64,000 bases of DNA from Comamonadaceae bacterium (GTDB lineage: Bacteria > Pseudomonadota > Gammaproteobacteria > Burkholderiales > Burkholderiaceae_C). A model generated the notes under the pieces. The model worked only from the letters and a program-made list of their open reading frames with translations. It was not told where the DNA came from and ran no database searches. Below are positions 27,371 to 36,230 of the stretch, in pieces. The translations under genes and the position numbers were made by a program. The DNA lies in NCBI GenBank assembly GCA_027490925.1, contig JAIXXF010000022.1, forward strand, positions 124,001-188,000, given 5' to 3'. Position 1 is the stretch's first letter. Each line of letters opens with the position of its first letter.

Positions 27371-29536
27371 ATGGCATCCACATCTGTCCAGTTTAAGAAA
27401 AATCGGCGCTTAGCCCTTTTGAAACCTGGCTCTTTAGCTCTGCTTTTAATAGCAAAAGCGGCAGGAGCCCAATCTCCTGAAGCGACGCTTCAGCCGGTGG
27501 TGGTGAACGACCGCAATGCCGCCCCTGTGGCCGACGTGCTGGGCTTGGGCGATGCCCCACTGGCCCGCACCCCGGTCAGTGCCACACTGATCGAGGCGCA
27601 ACAAATCGAGGCCTCTGGCGCCCGACGCCTCGCTGACCTGGTGAAGTTCGACGCGTCGGTGAGCGACGCCTACAACGCCCAGGGTTACTGGGACTTTGTG
27701 ACAGTCCGAGGATTCGTGCTGGACAACAAATACAACTACCGTCGCGAAGGATTGCCCATCAGCGCCGAAAGCACCGTTCCGTTGGACAACAAAGCGCGGG
27801 TCGAAATCTTGCGTGGCACCAGCGGCATCCAGGCGGGCACCAGCGCGCCGGGCGGCCTGGTCAACTACGTAGTGAAACGCCCCACCGAAAACACCCTGCG
27901 CAACGTGCGCCTGGAGATCAGCAACCACGGCGGCGTGTTGGCCAGCATTGACCTGGGCGGCCGCTTCGGGCTGGAAAACGCCTTGGGCTACCGCATCAAC
28001 GCCGCGGCTGAGGACATCGACAGTTACGTGCGGGATTTGGACGGTCAGCGCCGCCTGCTGGCCGCCGCGTTTGACTGGCGCCTCAGCCGCGACTCCGTGC
28101 TGGAAGCCGAGGTGGAATACTCACGCCGCTCACAGCGCAGTGCGCCTGGCCTCAGCCTGCTCGGCAACCAATTGCCCGCACCAGATCCCCGGCTGAACCT
28201 GAACGCCCAACCGTGGTCACTGCCAGTGGTGCTGGAAGGCCTGACCGGCACGGTCAAGTTTGAACAGGCGATCAACAGCCAGTGGCGCTGGTCCGCACAG
28301 GCAGGTACCCAGCGCTTGAAGTCAGACGACCGAACCGCCTTTCCTTTTGGCGGCGACTGCTTCAATGGCCCGTTCGAATTCTGCGACCGCTTCACCCCCA
28401 ATGGCGACTACGACCTATACGACTTCCGAAGCGAGAACGAGCGCCGCACGCTGAGCGCTGGACAACTGCAACTCAAGGGGCGTATCGACACCGGCGGCCT
28501 CCAGCATGATCTTGGCCTTGGCTTGCTGGCCAGCCGGACCCGCGACCGGTTCAACCAGCAGGCCTACAACTATGTGGGCACAGGTAACCTCGCCACCGTG
28601 CCCGTGTTCGCCCCTGCACCAGAGCTAACCGACGAGAACACCAACCGCAGCGAGCGCAGCACCGAACTGTCGGTTTTTGACGCCATCACCTGGTCGCCAC
28701 GCCTCACGACCTGGGTCGGTCTGCGCCACACCCAGCTGGAGCGCGATAGCGTTCGCACCGATGGCTCGCGCCGCACCCGCTACCAGCGGAGCATCAACAC
28801 GCCATGGGTGGCGGCCAGCTACCAGCTCACCCCGGCACACATGGTCTATGCCAGCCACGGGCAAGGCGTGGAGTCCGAGGTGGCCCCTGGCCGAGCCCGC
28901 TACACCAACGCCGGACAAGCCCTGCCAGCGCTCAAAAGCCGCCAAACCGAGCTCGGCGTGAAAGCCGAACTCGCCGTGTGGCGCTGGAGCGCAGCGTTGT
29001 TCCGTATCCACCGCCCCCTGTTCGCCGACGTGGGCACTTGCGACGGCGACAACTCTTGCACACGGCAAGTGGATGGCGGCGCGGTGCATCAAGGCGCTGA
29101 AATCAACGCCGGAACCCAGACTGGCGCTTGGGCCATCAACGGCGGGTTGACCCTGATCGACGCGGAACGTCGCGGCAGCGTCAACCCCGCGCTCAACGGC
29201 AAGCGCCCCGTGAATGTGCCCCAGGCCATCGCCCGCGGACAGGCCGACTACCGAGTGGCTGCCGTGCCTGGCCTTTCCCTGCAAGCCCACGTGTCTTACG
29301 AAGCTGCCCGCAGCGCCGTGCCCGACGATTCGGTGAGCATCCCGGGATGGATCCGGTTTGACACCGGCGCCCGCTACAGCACCCACTGGTTGGGCACCCC
29401 CACCACCTGGACCCTCGGCGTACATAACCTGCTTGATCGCCGCTACTTCAAGGAATCTCCCTATCAGTTCGGCCACGCTTACTTGTTCCCGGGCGCCCCC
29501 AGAACCCTCCGTTTGAGTTTTCAAGCAAGCCTCTGA
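27371..29536 (+). CDS. TonB-dependent outer-membrane receptor, candidate thiamine transporter
   Basis: Outer-membrane active transport receptor (721 aa from MASTSVQFKKN). A signal peptide ends near AGAQS; a TonB-box-like LQPVVVND follows at the mature N-terminus. The plug domain shows RRLADLVKFDASVSD, TVRGFVLDNKYNYRR, RVEILRGTSGIQAGTSAPGG and VNYVVKRP. The remainder is a 22-strand barrel ending HNLLDRRYFKESPYQFG...LSFQASL. By sequence alone it resembles siderophore receptors, but the TPP riboswitch in its leader argues for uptake of thiamine or a precursor. It is monocistronic before tRNA-Asn. Substrate assignment is inference. Confidence 0.88.
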   Translation: MASTSVQFKKNRRLALLKPGSLALLLIAKAAGAQSPEATLQPVVVNDRNAAPVADVLGLGDAPLARTPVSATLIEAQQIEASGARRLADLVKFDASVSDAYNAQGYWDFVTVRGFVLDNKYNYRREGLPISAESTVPLDNKARVEILRGTSGIQAGTSAPGGLVNYVVKRPTENTLRNVRLEISNHGGVLASIDLGGRFGLENALGYRINAAAEDIDSYVRDLDGQRRLLAAAFDWRLSRDSVLEAEVEYSRRSQRSAPGLSLLGNQLPAPDPRLNLNAQPWSLPVVLEGLTGTVKFEQAINSQWRWSAQAGTQRLKSDDRTAFPFGGDCFNGPFEFCDRFTPNGDYDLYDFRSENERRTLSAGQLQLKGRIDTGGLQHDLGLGLLASRTRDRFNQQAYNYVGTGNLATVPVFAPAPELTDENTNRSERSTELSVFDAITWSPRLTTWVGLRHTQLERDSVRTDGSRRTRYQRSINTPWVAASYQLTPAHMVYASHGQGVESEVAPGRARYTNAGQALPALKSRQTELGVKAELAVWRWSAALFRIHRPLFADVGTCDGDNSCTRQVDGGAVHQGAEINAGTQTGAWAINGGLTLIDAERRGSVNPALNGKRPVNVPQAIARGQADYRVAAVPGLSLQAHVSYEAARSAVPDDSVSIPGWIRFDTGARYSTHWLGTPTTWTLGVHNLLDRRYFKESPYQFGHAYLFPGAPRTLRLSFQASL

Positions 29537-29572
29537 AACCAGCAAAAACGACGCTATAATTTCAGGCTACAT

Positions 29573-29648
29573 TCCTCGATAGCTCAGTCGGTAGAGCGCC
29601 GGACTGTTAATCCGTAGGTCCCTGGTTCGAGCCCAGGTCGAGGAGCCA
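29573..29648 (+). tRNA. tRNA-Asn (anticodon GTT)
   Basis: Acceptor arms tcctcga and tcgagga pair perfectly, followed by discriminator g and an encoded CCA. The D-loop (agctcagtcggtagagc), anticodon stem-loop (ggactgttaatcc, anticodon GTT) and T-arm (ggttcgagccc) are all canonical. It separates the receptor gene from the photosynthesis cluster. Confidence 0.98.
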
Positions 29649-29670
29649 AACCAGCTGTCATGGCCACTCA

Positions 29671-29704
29671 AACCCCGCTATCCAAAAGGCAGCGGGGTTT
29701 TTTC
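29671..29704 (+). terminator. Rho-independent terminator after tRNA-Asn
   Basis: Stem aaccccgct / agcggggtt around a short loop (atccaaaaggc), then a run of T. Strong candidate. Confidence 0.88.
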
Positions 29705-29799
29705 TTGGCCGCACAGGAGCCGCTTCCAAGGTGCTCTATCAGGTCTGGCCATTACCGACTCCCTGCCGCATGCACGGCGGGAGTCCATGGAGGTCTGAA

Positions 29800-30087
29800 T
29801 TGAACCCTCTGTTGACCGATCCGTTTTCTGGCACGACGCTGATCGACGCGGTCATTGCGCTGACGCTGCTGGAATGGCTGGCGTTGTACGTTTGCTTCCG
29901 AGTCACCGGCAAAGGCCTGGCGCCACACCACTACACACTCAATCTGGTCGCAGGCCTGTTCCTGATGTTGGCCTTGCGCAGCGCCGTGGCCAACGGTGCG
30001 GGTTGGGGCATGGCACTTCTTTTGGCCTGCGCTGGATTGGCGCACGCCGCCGACCTCTACCGCCGTTGGAAAGCACCCGCGACTTAA
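29800..30087 (+). CDS. Small membrane protein of unknown function upstream of bchI
   Basis: A product of 95 aa if translation starts at the TTG at 29800, which has GGAGG 7 nt upstream; an ATG at 29770 in the same frame would add 10 residues. Three hydrophobic segments (VIALTLLEWLALYVCF, LNLVAGLFLMLALRSAV, GMALLLACAGLAHAADLY) predict an inner-membrane protein. I do not recognise the family. It lies 81 nt before bchI and in the same direction, so it may be co-transcribed with bchID and could be a cluster-associated protein, but there is no motif to suggest a function. Confidence 0.65.
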   Translation: MNPLLTDPFSGTTLIDAVIALTLLEWLALYVCFRVTGKGLAPHHYTLNLVAGLFLMLALRSAVANGAGWGMALLLACAGLAHAADLYRRWKAPAT

Positions 30088-30168
30088 GCGTAAACACGTG
30101 TGGCCGCATGGCGCGGACACCACGATGATGACGCCAAGTGTTTCACTCACCCTTCAGATTGTTCTCTC

Positions 30169-31194
30169 ATGGCATCGACATTCCCGTTTTCTGCGATCGT
30201 CGGACAAGACGAGATGAAGCAAGCAATCTTGATTGCTGCGGTCGACCCCGCCATCGGCGGCGTCTTGGTCCTCGGTGACCGGGGAACGGGCAAGTCCACT
30301 GCCGTGCGTGCACTGGCAGCCCTGTTGCCCAAAATGCCAGCGGTGCTGGGCTGCCCCTACGCTTGTGCGCCCGACGCAAACGCATCCGTGTGCGATCAGT
30401 GCTTGGCATTGAAAGGCGCAAAGCCGCCCAAGACACACTTGGTACCGGTGCCAGTGATCGACCTGCCCCTGGGTGCGACCGAGGACCGGGTGGTGGGCGC
30501 ACTCGACTTGCAACGCGCGCTGTCGGATGGGGTGAAGGCCTTCGAGCCTGGTCTGCTGGCACGCGCCAACCGGGGCTTTTTGTACATCGACGAGGTCAAC
30601 CTGCTGGAGGACCACTTGGTCGATTTGTTGATCGATGTGGCCGCGTCGGGTGAGAACGTGGTGGAGCGTGAAGGCCTGAGTGTGAGGCACCCGGCACGGT
30701 TCGTTCTCGTTGGCAGTGGCAACCCCGAGGAGGGGGAATTGCGGCCTCAACTTCTGGACCGATTTGGTTTGTCGCTGGAGGTGAGAACGCCCGACACATT
30801 GCCAGAACGCATTGAGGTGGTAAAACGCCGAGACGCATTCGATCGTGACCCACAAGGCTTCTGCGCGCGCTGGCAAAAAGACGACGAACGCATTCGAAAG
30901 AAGGTTCAATCTGCGAGAAAACGCCTGCCTGACGTGCTGGTCCCTGACGCGGTGCTGGAGCAGGCAGCGCGGTTGTGCATGCAACTCGGCACCGACGGTC
31001 TGAGGGGCGAACTCACGTTGATGCGCGCGGCCCGCGCCCTGGCGGCCTTGCAGGGAGATGCCACGGTGGGCGATGCCCATTTGAAGGCGGTGGCACCGTC
31101 AGCGCTGCGACACCGCCTCAGGCGCAGCCCACTGGACGACTCTGGCTCCAGTGTCCGGGTGGGCCGCGCGATCGAAGAAGTGTTTGGGCAGTGA
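30169..31194 (+). CDS. bchI: Magnesium chelatase subunit BchI (AAA+ ATPase)
   Basis: ATPase motor that, with BchD and BchH, inserts Mg2+ into protoporphyrin IX, the first committed step of bacteriochlorophyll synthesis (341 aa). The start MASTFPFSAIVGQDEMK matches the family. Walker A GDRGTGKST (residues 36-44), Walker B FLYIDEVNLLEDH and sensor motif LVGSGNPEEGELRPQLLDRF are all present, as is the small-domain TDGLRGELTLMRAARA. bchD follows 24 nt later. No PpsR box was found in the 80 nt upstream; only a TGT-N15-ACA arrangement is seen. Confidence 0.97.
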   Translation: MASTFPFSAIVGQDEMKQAILIAAVDPAIGGVLVLGDRGTGKSTAVRALAALLPKMPAVLGCPYACAPDANASVCDQCLALKGAKPPKTHLVPVPVIDLPLGATEDRVVGALDLQRALSDGVKAFEPGLLARANRGFLYIDEVNLLEDHLVDLLIDVAASGENVVEREGLSVRHPARFVLVGSGNPEEGELRPQLLDRFGLSLEVRTPDTLPERIEVVKRRDAFDRDPQGFCARWQKDDERIRKKVQSARKRLPDVLVPDAVLEQAARLCMQLGTDGLRGELTLMRAARALAALQGDATVGDAHLKAVAPSALRHRLRRSPLDDSGSSVRVGRAIEEVFGQ

Positions 31195-31218
31195 CCACCA
31201 GCGACTGAAAAACGGGTC

Positions 31219-33024
31219 ATGCAGTCCCCCATCGCGTGGCGCGACGCGGTACAAATCGCGCAGTTGCTGGCCGTGAATCCTGCGGGGCTTGGAGGTGTGT
31301 CCCTGCGCTCGGGCGCCGGACCGGTACGGGACCGCTGGCTGGCGGTCTTTCGCAGTCTGCTGGGGGACGCGCCAGTGCGCCGTGTGCCCTTGCACATCAG
31401 CGATGAGCGGCTGCTGGGGGGCATGGACCTCACTGCAACCCTACAACGAGGCCGACCAGTGGTCTGCCGCGGCGTGTTGGCCGAAGCCCACGGCGGCGTT
31501 CTGCTGCTGACCATGGCCGAACGGCTTGAGTCTTCCACCGTCAGCCACCTCACGGCGGCGATCGACACTGGCGAGCTGGCCCTGGAACGTGACGGTCTTT
31601 CCGCCCGCGCACCCGCCCGTTTTGCCGTGGTGGCGATGGACGAAGGGTTGGACGACGAACAAGTGCCCGCCGCATTGTTAGACCGACTGGCTTTTCTAAT
31701 GGATCTGTCAGAACTGCACCACAGCGAGGTCACCGATGCGGAGGGACCCGAGGCGGCGCAATCGGTGGTCGGCGCCCAGTCGCTGCTGCACCGTGTACAG
31801 GCTTCGGACGACACGGTGTGTACGCTGTGCCAGACCGCCATGGCCTTGGGCATCGACTCACTGCGCACGGCCATGCTGGCGGTGCAGGTGGCACGCGCGT
31901 CGGCCGCCCTCGCAGGTCGCTTGCATACCGAACTCCAAGACGCCCAATGTGCGGCGCGGCTGGTACTCGCGCCACGGGCCACCGCCGTACCCCCATACAG
32001 CGCAGACACCACTCAAGAAGCGCCGCAGCAAGATCCGATAGAACCACCGGCACGCGACGAGTGCCCCCCATCCACAGACGATCGAACACAGCCCGAAGCC
32101 AGTGGAAAAAACAAAACGGCTGACGAACAAGTGCTTGAAGCCGCCAAGTCAGCCATTCCTGCGGGCCTGCTTGCGCGGCTGCAACACGCGGCGCTACAGC
32201 CTCACCGCAGCGGGACTGCGGGAAAAAACGGTGCGCCGCTAGCGGGTGGCCAGCGTGGCCGACCCAAGGGTGTAAAGGCTGGACAACCCGGTCCCCAACA
32301 ACGATTGAACCTGATCGAGACACTGCGAGCGGCAGCACCTTGGCAACGATTGCGGCGAACACAAGTTGCCGCAGACACGCTACAGCCGCGAGCGGTTCGT
32401 TTGGAGGTCCGTTCGCAAGACTTTCGGGTGACCCGATACCAGCAGCGCACCAGCACCACCACCGTGTTTGTGGTCGACGCCTCAGGCTCTGCCGCCCTGG
32501 CCCGGTTGGCTGAAACCAAGGGCGCTGTCGAGCTGCTGCTGGCCGACTGCTACGTGCGGCGTGACCAAGTGGCCGTGCTGGCCTTTAGGGGTGTCGGCTG
32601 CGAGCTGCTGTTGCCACCCACTCGGTCACTCGTCCGCGCCAAACGCAGCTTGGCCGGATTACCAGGTGGTGGCGGTACACCACTGGCAACAGCCCTGGAC
32701 ACCGCGACCCAGTTGGTCACATCGATCCGGAAAAAAGGGGACACACCAGCCATCGTGTTACTGACCGACGGTCAAGCCAACATCAATCGCCTTGGCCAAC
32801 CCAACCGGTCTGAAGCGCATCGCGATGCGCTGGCGTCTGCCGCAGGGCTACGAGCCACAGGGGTACCGGTGTTGCTGATCGACACCTCGCCCCGGCCTCA
32901 GCCGGCTGCACAAGCGCTTGCGAATGCCATGCGCGCGGTTTATCTGCCCTTGCCGTTCGCGGGCTCTGCCGACTTGTCAAACGCTGTCAAAACCGCCGCT
33001 GAGGGGCTATCACCCACCCGGTGA
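31219..33024 (+). CDS. bchD: Magnesium chelatase subunit BchD
   Basis: AAA+/integrin-I hybrid subunit that couples the BchI motor to BchH (601 aa). The N-terminal AAA-like domain lacks a functional Walker A, as usual for BchD. A Pro/Glu/Asp/Gln-rich acidic linker spans about residues 255-305. The C-terminal von Willebrand A domain has the MIDAS motif DASGS at D420, with GGGGTPLATAL and VLLTDGQAN completing it. The 3' end overlaps the convergent bchO by 15 nt. Confidence 0.96.
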   Translation: MQSPIAWRDAVQIAQLLAVNPAGLGGVSLRSGAGPVRDRWLAVFRSLLGDAPVRRVPLHISDERLLGGMDLTATLQRGRPVVCRGVLAEAHGGVLLLTMAERLESSTVSHLTAAIDTGELALERDGLSARAPARFAVVAMDEGLDDEQVPAALLDRLAFLMDLSELHHSEVTDAEGPEAAQSVVGAQSLLHRVQASDDTVCTLCQTAMALGIDSLRTAMLAVQVARASAALAGRLHTELQDAQCAARLVLAPRATAVPPYSADTTQEAPQQDPIEPPARDECPPSTDDRTQPEASGKNKTADEQVLEAAKSAIPAGLLARLQHAALQPHRSGTAGKNGAPLAGGQRGRPKGVKAGQPGPQQRLNLIETLRAAAPWQRLRRTQVAADTLQPRAVRLEVRSQDFRVTRYQQRTSTTTVFVVDASGSAALARLAETKGAVELLLADCYVRRDQVAVLAFRGVGCELLLPPTRSLVRAKRSLAGLPGGGGTPLATALDTATQLVTSIRKKGDTPAIVLLTDGQANINRLGQPNRSEAHRDALASAAGLRATGVPVLLIDTSPRPQPAAQALANAMRAVYLPLPFAGSADLSNAVKTAAEGLSPTR

Positions 33025-33945
33025 TATCGCGCCGGGTTCAGCGGCTGGCACAACGTACCGGTTGTTCAAAGCACGCAGTGTGTTCAACACCAAATTCGCT
33101 GCACGCAGCGGTTCTACCTCGTGCAGAACGTGCCCGCCGTCCCAACGGACAACCTTCGCTCTTGGGTAACTGCCCGCCAAAATGCGGCGCAGCCGATGCT
33201 CGGGGACCCAGGGATCCCTGGAGCCCAAGACGAACGACATCGGGAGCAACAGAGAACCCGCCCGGGCGTTGATGACCGACAAATCCGCGCTGGCCATGAA
33301 CCCCATGGTGCCCCGGACATGTGCTGGAAGGCTGAAGAGCATCTTGTAGCGACGACGCTGATGCTCTGGCACATCAGACTCTGTGGACGCCAACATCCTT
33401 TCAATCAGACCACCACGTGACGCGCGTTTGGCGATCTGCGATGCCAGCAAGCTAGAGGTCGCCAAAGGCGACACCACAGGGCCAATGAGTTGTGTGTATA
33501 GCGCAGGTGGCGGGACCAAAGACGGATTGAAACCAACAATGCCTCCCGGTGGATGCGCCGTGTCCATCGCCCAACGAAGGGCCAGCGCAACGCCTGCAGA
33601 ATGTCCAACCACCAGCGCTGGCGACCCAAGCCCCAGCGACAACAGCAAAGCGTCGAGATCGCGTGCGATCTGTGTGAGGTTCAGCCCATCGACCTCTCTA
33701 CCGGATGTGAACCCATGGCCAGGGATGTCCACGGCAAGCACGGTGGCCTCAGCCAGCCATGTCGGTATTGCGTCCGCCCACGAATGGGCAGATGAGCCTG
33801 TGCCATGGAGGAGCAGCAACAGGGGACCGGATCCGCCGTATTGCACATGCCAACGAAGCGGGCCAGCGACCACCTGGCGGCTCAGTGACCGATGGGGCCA
33901 ATCATCGGGCAGGCCAGGGGGCAATTGAAAAGCGGGCGTCAGCAT
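33010..33945 (-). CDS. bchO: BchO, alpha/beta hydrolase of the photosynthesis cluster
   Basis: Putative magnesium chelatase accessory hydrolase (311 aa from MLTPAFQLPPGLPDDWPHR, the usual BchO opening). Motifs: oxyanion region LLLLHGTGSSAHSW, nucleophile GHSAGVAL, acidic residue SRDPWVPEHR and His in WDGGHVLHEVEP. The precise reaction is not established in the family. It is the last gene of the leftward bchG-ccm run, 77 nt after ccmI, and overlaps the 3' end of bchD by 15 nt in convergent orientation, so the two transcripts must be antisense at their ends. Confidence 0.92.
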   Translation of the reverse strand: MLTPAFQLPPGLPDDWPHRSLSRQVVAGPLRWHVQYGGSGPLLLLLHGTGSSAHSWADAIPTWLAEATVLAVDIPGHGFTSGREVDGLNLTQIARDLDALLLSLGLGSPALVVGHSAGVALALRWAMDTAHPPGGIVGFNPSLVPPPALYTQLIGPVVSPLATSSLLASQIAKRASRGGLIERMLASTESDVPEHQRRRYKMLFSLPAHVRGTMGFMASADLSVINARAGSLLLPMSFVLGSRDPWVPEHRLRRILAGSYPRAKVVRWDGGHVLHEVEPLRAANLVLNTLRALNNRYVVPAAEPGAISPGG

Positions 33946-34022
33946 AGAGGGTGCATCAGTGGCACAACGGCTGGCCAATGACACGGCTTCGGTGCAGGCA
34001 ATGCCCGGGGCGAGCCGCCCAA

Positions 34023-35240
34023 TCAGGGCAATTCCCGGTCTATGACCAGCTTGATCTGGCCACCGCCCACTGGCACCACGATGGCGGTCGCATACCAGTC
34101 GCCTGGCTGCGGCATCGCTTCGCCTGAACGGGAAACGCGCGCCGATAACTGCACGTTTGAAAAGTCTGACAACTTGGCTTTCGGCGACATGGCCATGCTG
34201 TCGGTCAGTGTGAAACCCACGGGCCAAGCCCCCACGCTTCGCCGATCCACAGCCACAGGTGTTCGCTGGACCACACCGTCTGGACCGACGCCACGCGCCA
34301 CAACAAAAAGCGTGTCGGTCGCTGCCACACGGGCGGAAAAATCTGCACCTAGCGCCACGAGACCCGAAACCGACAACGCTGTGGGGTCGGGCGCTTTGAG
34401 GCTGACCAGCTCGCCCTTTCCTCGGTCATTCAAGTTGTCCAGGTTGCTCGCCATGCGCATGGCAAAGCTGCTGCCAGGAGGGGCCAGTGCCATCGCCTTG
34501 GTCCAATGGGCGCGAGCCGTTGTAAGGTCGTTGCGTTCTTGGGCCGCACTGCCCGCTACGGCCAAGGCCTTGAGATTGTCTGGTGCCATCTTGAGCGCCC
34601 GGGCAACAAGGCGCTCGGGCTCACCGCGGGCGACATGGCCCTGCACCATGGCCAAAACGTCGGCATGGTCAGCAAGCAGCTGAGCATCGTTGGGCTCGAG
34701 CACCACCGCCCGACCGAAAGCGCGGCTGGCCTCGGGGAAGCGCTGCAACGCAGCCAACGAGCGCGCCAACAGGGTCCAGCCTGCAAGGTCCCCGGGCGAC
34801 GCTTCCATTCGCTCGGTCAACCGTGCCACCATCTGTTCCACATCATCCAAATCACCCGCCGATCGGGCAACTTCTTGTGGTGACCACGCGGCGGTGTTGC
34901 CCACCTGGAGGTAGATCGCGGCGGCCAGCGTCGGGAGTACCAGAGCCAACACCAGCGCCGTCGCCCGGGCGGGAGCAGTGTGGGCCACGGCGTTCGGGTG
35001 ACCAGCTTCGTCCAAAACCCGCTTTTGCAGCTCGCGCTGCGCGACCGCTAACTGTGCGGCTGACATGTGACCAATGGCGTGCTCGTCATGCAACTCAGCG
35101 AACTGCGCCCGCAGAATGGACAAGCTGACCTGTGCTTGTGTGTCCGACCGAAAGGCACGTGGCTGACGCCACAGTGGAGGCAGAAGCAGGCCCAGTGCAA
35201 GCCCTACCAAGGCCAACGCGCCCAACAAAAAGGTGGTCAT
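34023..35240 (-). CDS. ccmI: Cytochrome c maturation protein CcmI (CycH)
   Basis: Apocytochrome chaperone that presents apocytochrome c to CcmFH for heme attachment (405 aa). The start MTTFLLGALALVGLALG overlaps the ccmH stop by 4 nt. Two transmembrane helices (about residues 3-20 and 95-115) frame a cytoplasmic loop; a periplasmic TPR region follows (LAGWTLLARSLAALQRFPEASRAFGRAV, then NDLTTARAHWTKAM), and the C-terminal region ends IKLVIDREL. Last ccm gene before bchO. Confidence 0.92.
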   Translation of the reverse strand: MTTFLLGALALVGLALGLLLPPLWRQPRAFRSDTQAQVSLSILRAQFAELHDEHAIGHMSAAQLAVAQRELQKRVLDEAGHPNAVAHTAPARATALVLALVLPTLAAAIYLQVGNTAAWSPQEVARSAGDLDDVEQMVARLTERMEASPGDLAGWTLLARSLAALQRFPEASRAFGRAVVLEPNDAQLLADHADVLAMVQGHVARGEPERLVARALKMAPDNLKALAVAGSAAQERNDLTTARAHWTKAMALAPPGSSFAMRMASNLDNLNDRGKGELVSLKAPDPTALSVSGLVALGADFSARVAATDTLFVVARGVGPDGVVQRTPVAVDRRSVGAWPVGFTLTDSMAMSPKAKLSDFSNVQLSARVSRSGEAMPQPGDWYATAIVVPVGGGQIKLVIDRELP

Positions 35241-35713
35241 GTTGGACCACGCTTCAACAACTGCAGGGCAATTTTGTTGTCCTCTGGCGACAAATCCGGG
35301 GCTTCGGCACCCTGCTTTGCTTGTGCCAGTACGGTTCGCCGGAACACCCACGCCGCACTGAAGAGCAACAAGAAAGGCCCCGCCCACAACAGCCATGTGC
35401 GCCCATTCAAAGGTGGCCGGTACAGCACGAAATCGCCGAAACGCGCGACCATGTATTCACGGATCTGTTCATCGGTACGCCCTTGACGCAACTGACTTCG
35501 GACCTGCTCACGCAGATCAATGGCCAGCAACGACTGTGAAGCCGCGATGGTTTCGTTCTGACACACGAGGCACCGCAAGTCGCGCGAGATCCTTTGCACT
35601 TGCACTTCCAAATCTGGGTCGTCGGCCATGGGCATGGCTTCATTGGCCAATACAGTACCAACCCATCCAAGGGTGAGAAGCAGACACAAAGCGATGGCAA
35701 CGGGCCTAGGCAC
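35237..35713 (-). CDS. ccmH: Cytochrome c maturation protein CcmH
   Basis: Membrane-anchored thiol oxidoreductase of the heme ligation step (158 aa). A signal peptide is followed by the redox motif LRCLVCQN (C48, C51) and, near residue 100, a transmembrane anchor (TWLLWAGPFLLLFSAAWVF). Length corresponds to the short CcmH, with the TPR part encoded separately as ccmI. GTG start; it overlaps ccmG by 8 nt and ccmI by 4 nt. Confidence 0.96.
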   Translation of the reverse strand: MPRPVAIALCLLLTLGWVGTVLANEAMPMADDPDLEVQVQRISRDLRCLVCQNETIAASQSLLAIDLREQVRSQLRQGRTDEQIREYMVARFGDFVLYRPPLNGRTWLLWAGPFLLLFSAAWVFRRTVLAQAKQGAEAPDLSPEDNKIALQLLKRGPT

Positions 35714-36230
35714 GCAACCTCCGCACCAAGGGAAGGATCGTGGACTCCAGCACGTCGACGGTCAGTGGTCCCACCTGCCTGTGACGGATCACCCCTTGTT
35801 GGTCGATCACAAACGTCTCTGGCGTGCCATACACACCGTAGTCCAAGCCCACCAGCCCCTTGGGGTCGAAAGCCGTGGCCTGATAAGGATCACCAAATCG
35901 CAAAAGCCAAGCCAGAGCCTCGTCACGTCGGTCCTTGTAATTGAGACCATAAATTGGCACCTCGGCCCCGCGAGCCAGATCCACCAACACCGCGTGCTCC
36001 AATCGACAACTGGTGCACCAGGATGCCCAGACGTTGAGAAGCCAAACCTGACCGCGCAGGGCTTCTGGACTTCTGGTTCTTTCGGGCTGGTGTAAGTCCG
36101 GCAGACTGAAGGCCGGGGCTGGTTGGTTGACCAGCGGCGATGGCACCTCGCGCGGGTTGAGTTGCAGGCCCAGTCCCAAAAGGATGGCCAGAGCGGCGAA
36201 CACCGCCAACGGCAGCGCAGCGCGATTCAC
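35706..36230 (-). CDS. ccmG: Thiol:disulfide interchange protein CcmG (DsbE)
   Basis: Periplasmic thioredoxin-like protein that keeps apocytochrome cysteines reduced (174 aa). One N-terminal membrane anchor, then the thioredoxin fold with active site WASWCTSC (C72, C75), the acidic GLNYKDRRDEALAWL segment typical of CcmG, and the cis-proline motif YGTPETFVID. The dipeptide TS between the cysteines is less usual than the VP/PT seen in well-studied CcmG proteins. GTG start overlapping the ccmF stop by 4 nt. Confidence 0.95.
   Translation of the reverse strand: MNRAALPLAVFAALAILLGLGLQLNPREVPSPLVNQPAPAFSLPDLHQPERTRSPEALRGQVWLLNVWASWCTSCRLEHAVLVDLARGAEVPIYGLNYKDRRDEALAWLLRFGDPYQATAFDPKGLVGLDYGVYGTPETFVIDQQGVIRHRQVGPLTVDVLESTILPLVRRLRA

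Noticed and set aside
30099..30119. Possible PpsR box upstream of bchI
   Set aside because: Spacing is TGT-N15-ACA, not N12, so it does not fit the known recognition sequence.
30906..32012. Serine/arginine-rich minus-strand open frame across bchI-bchD
   Set aside because: Antisense reading of known bch genes with no recognisable domain.
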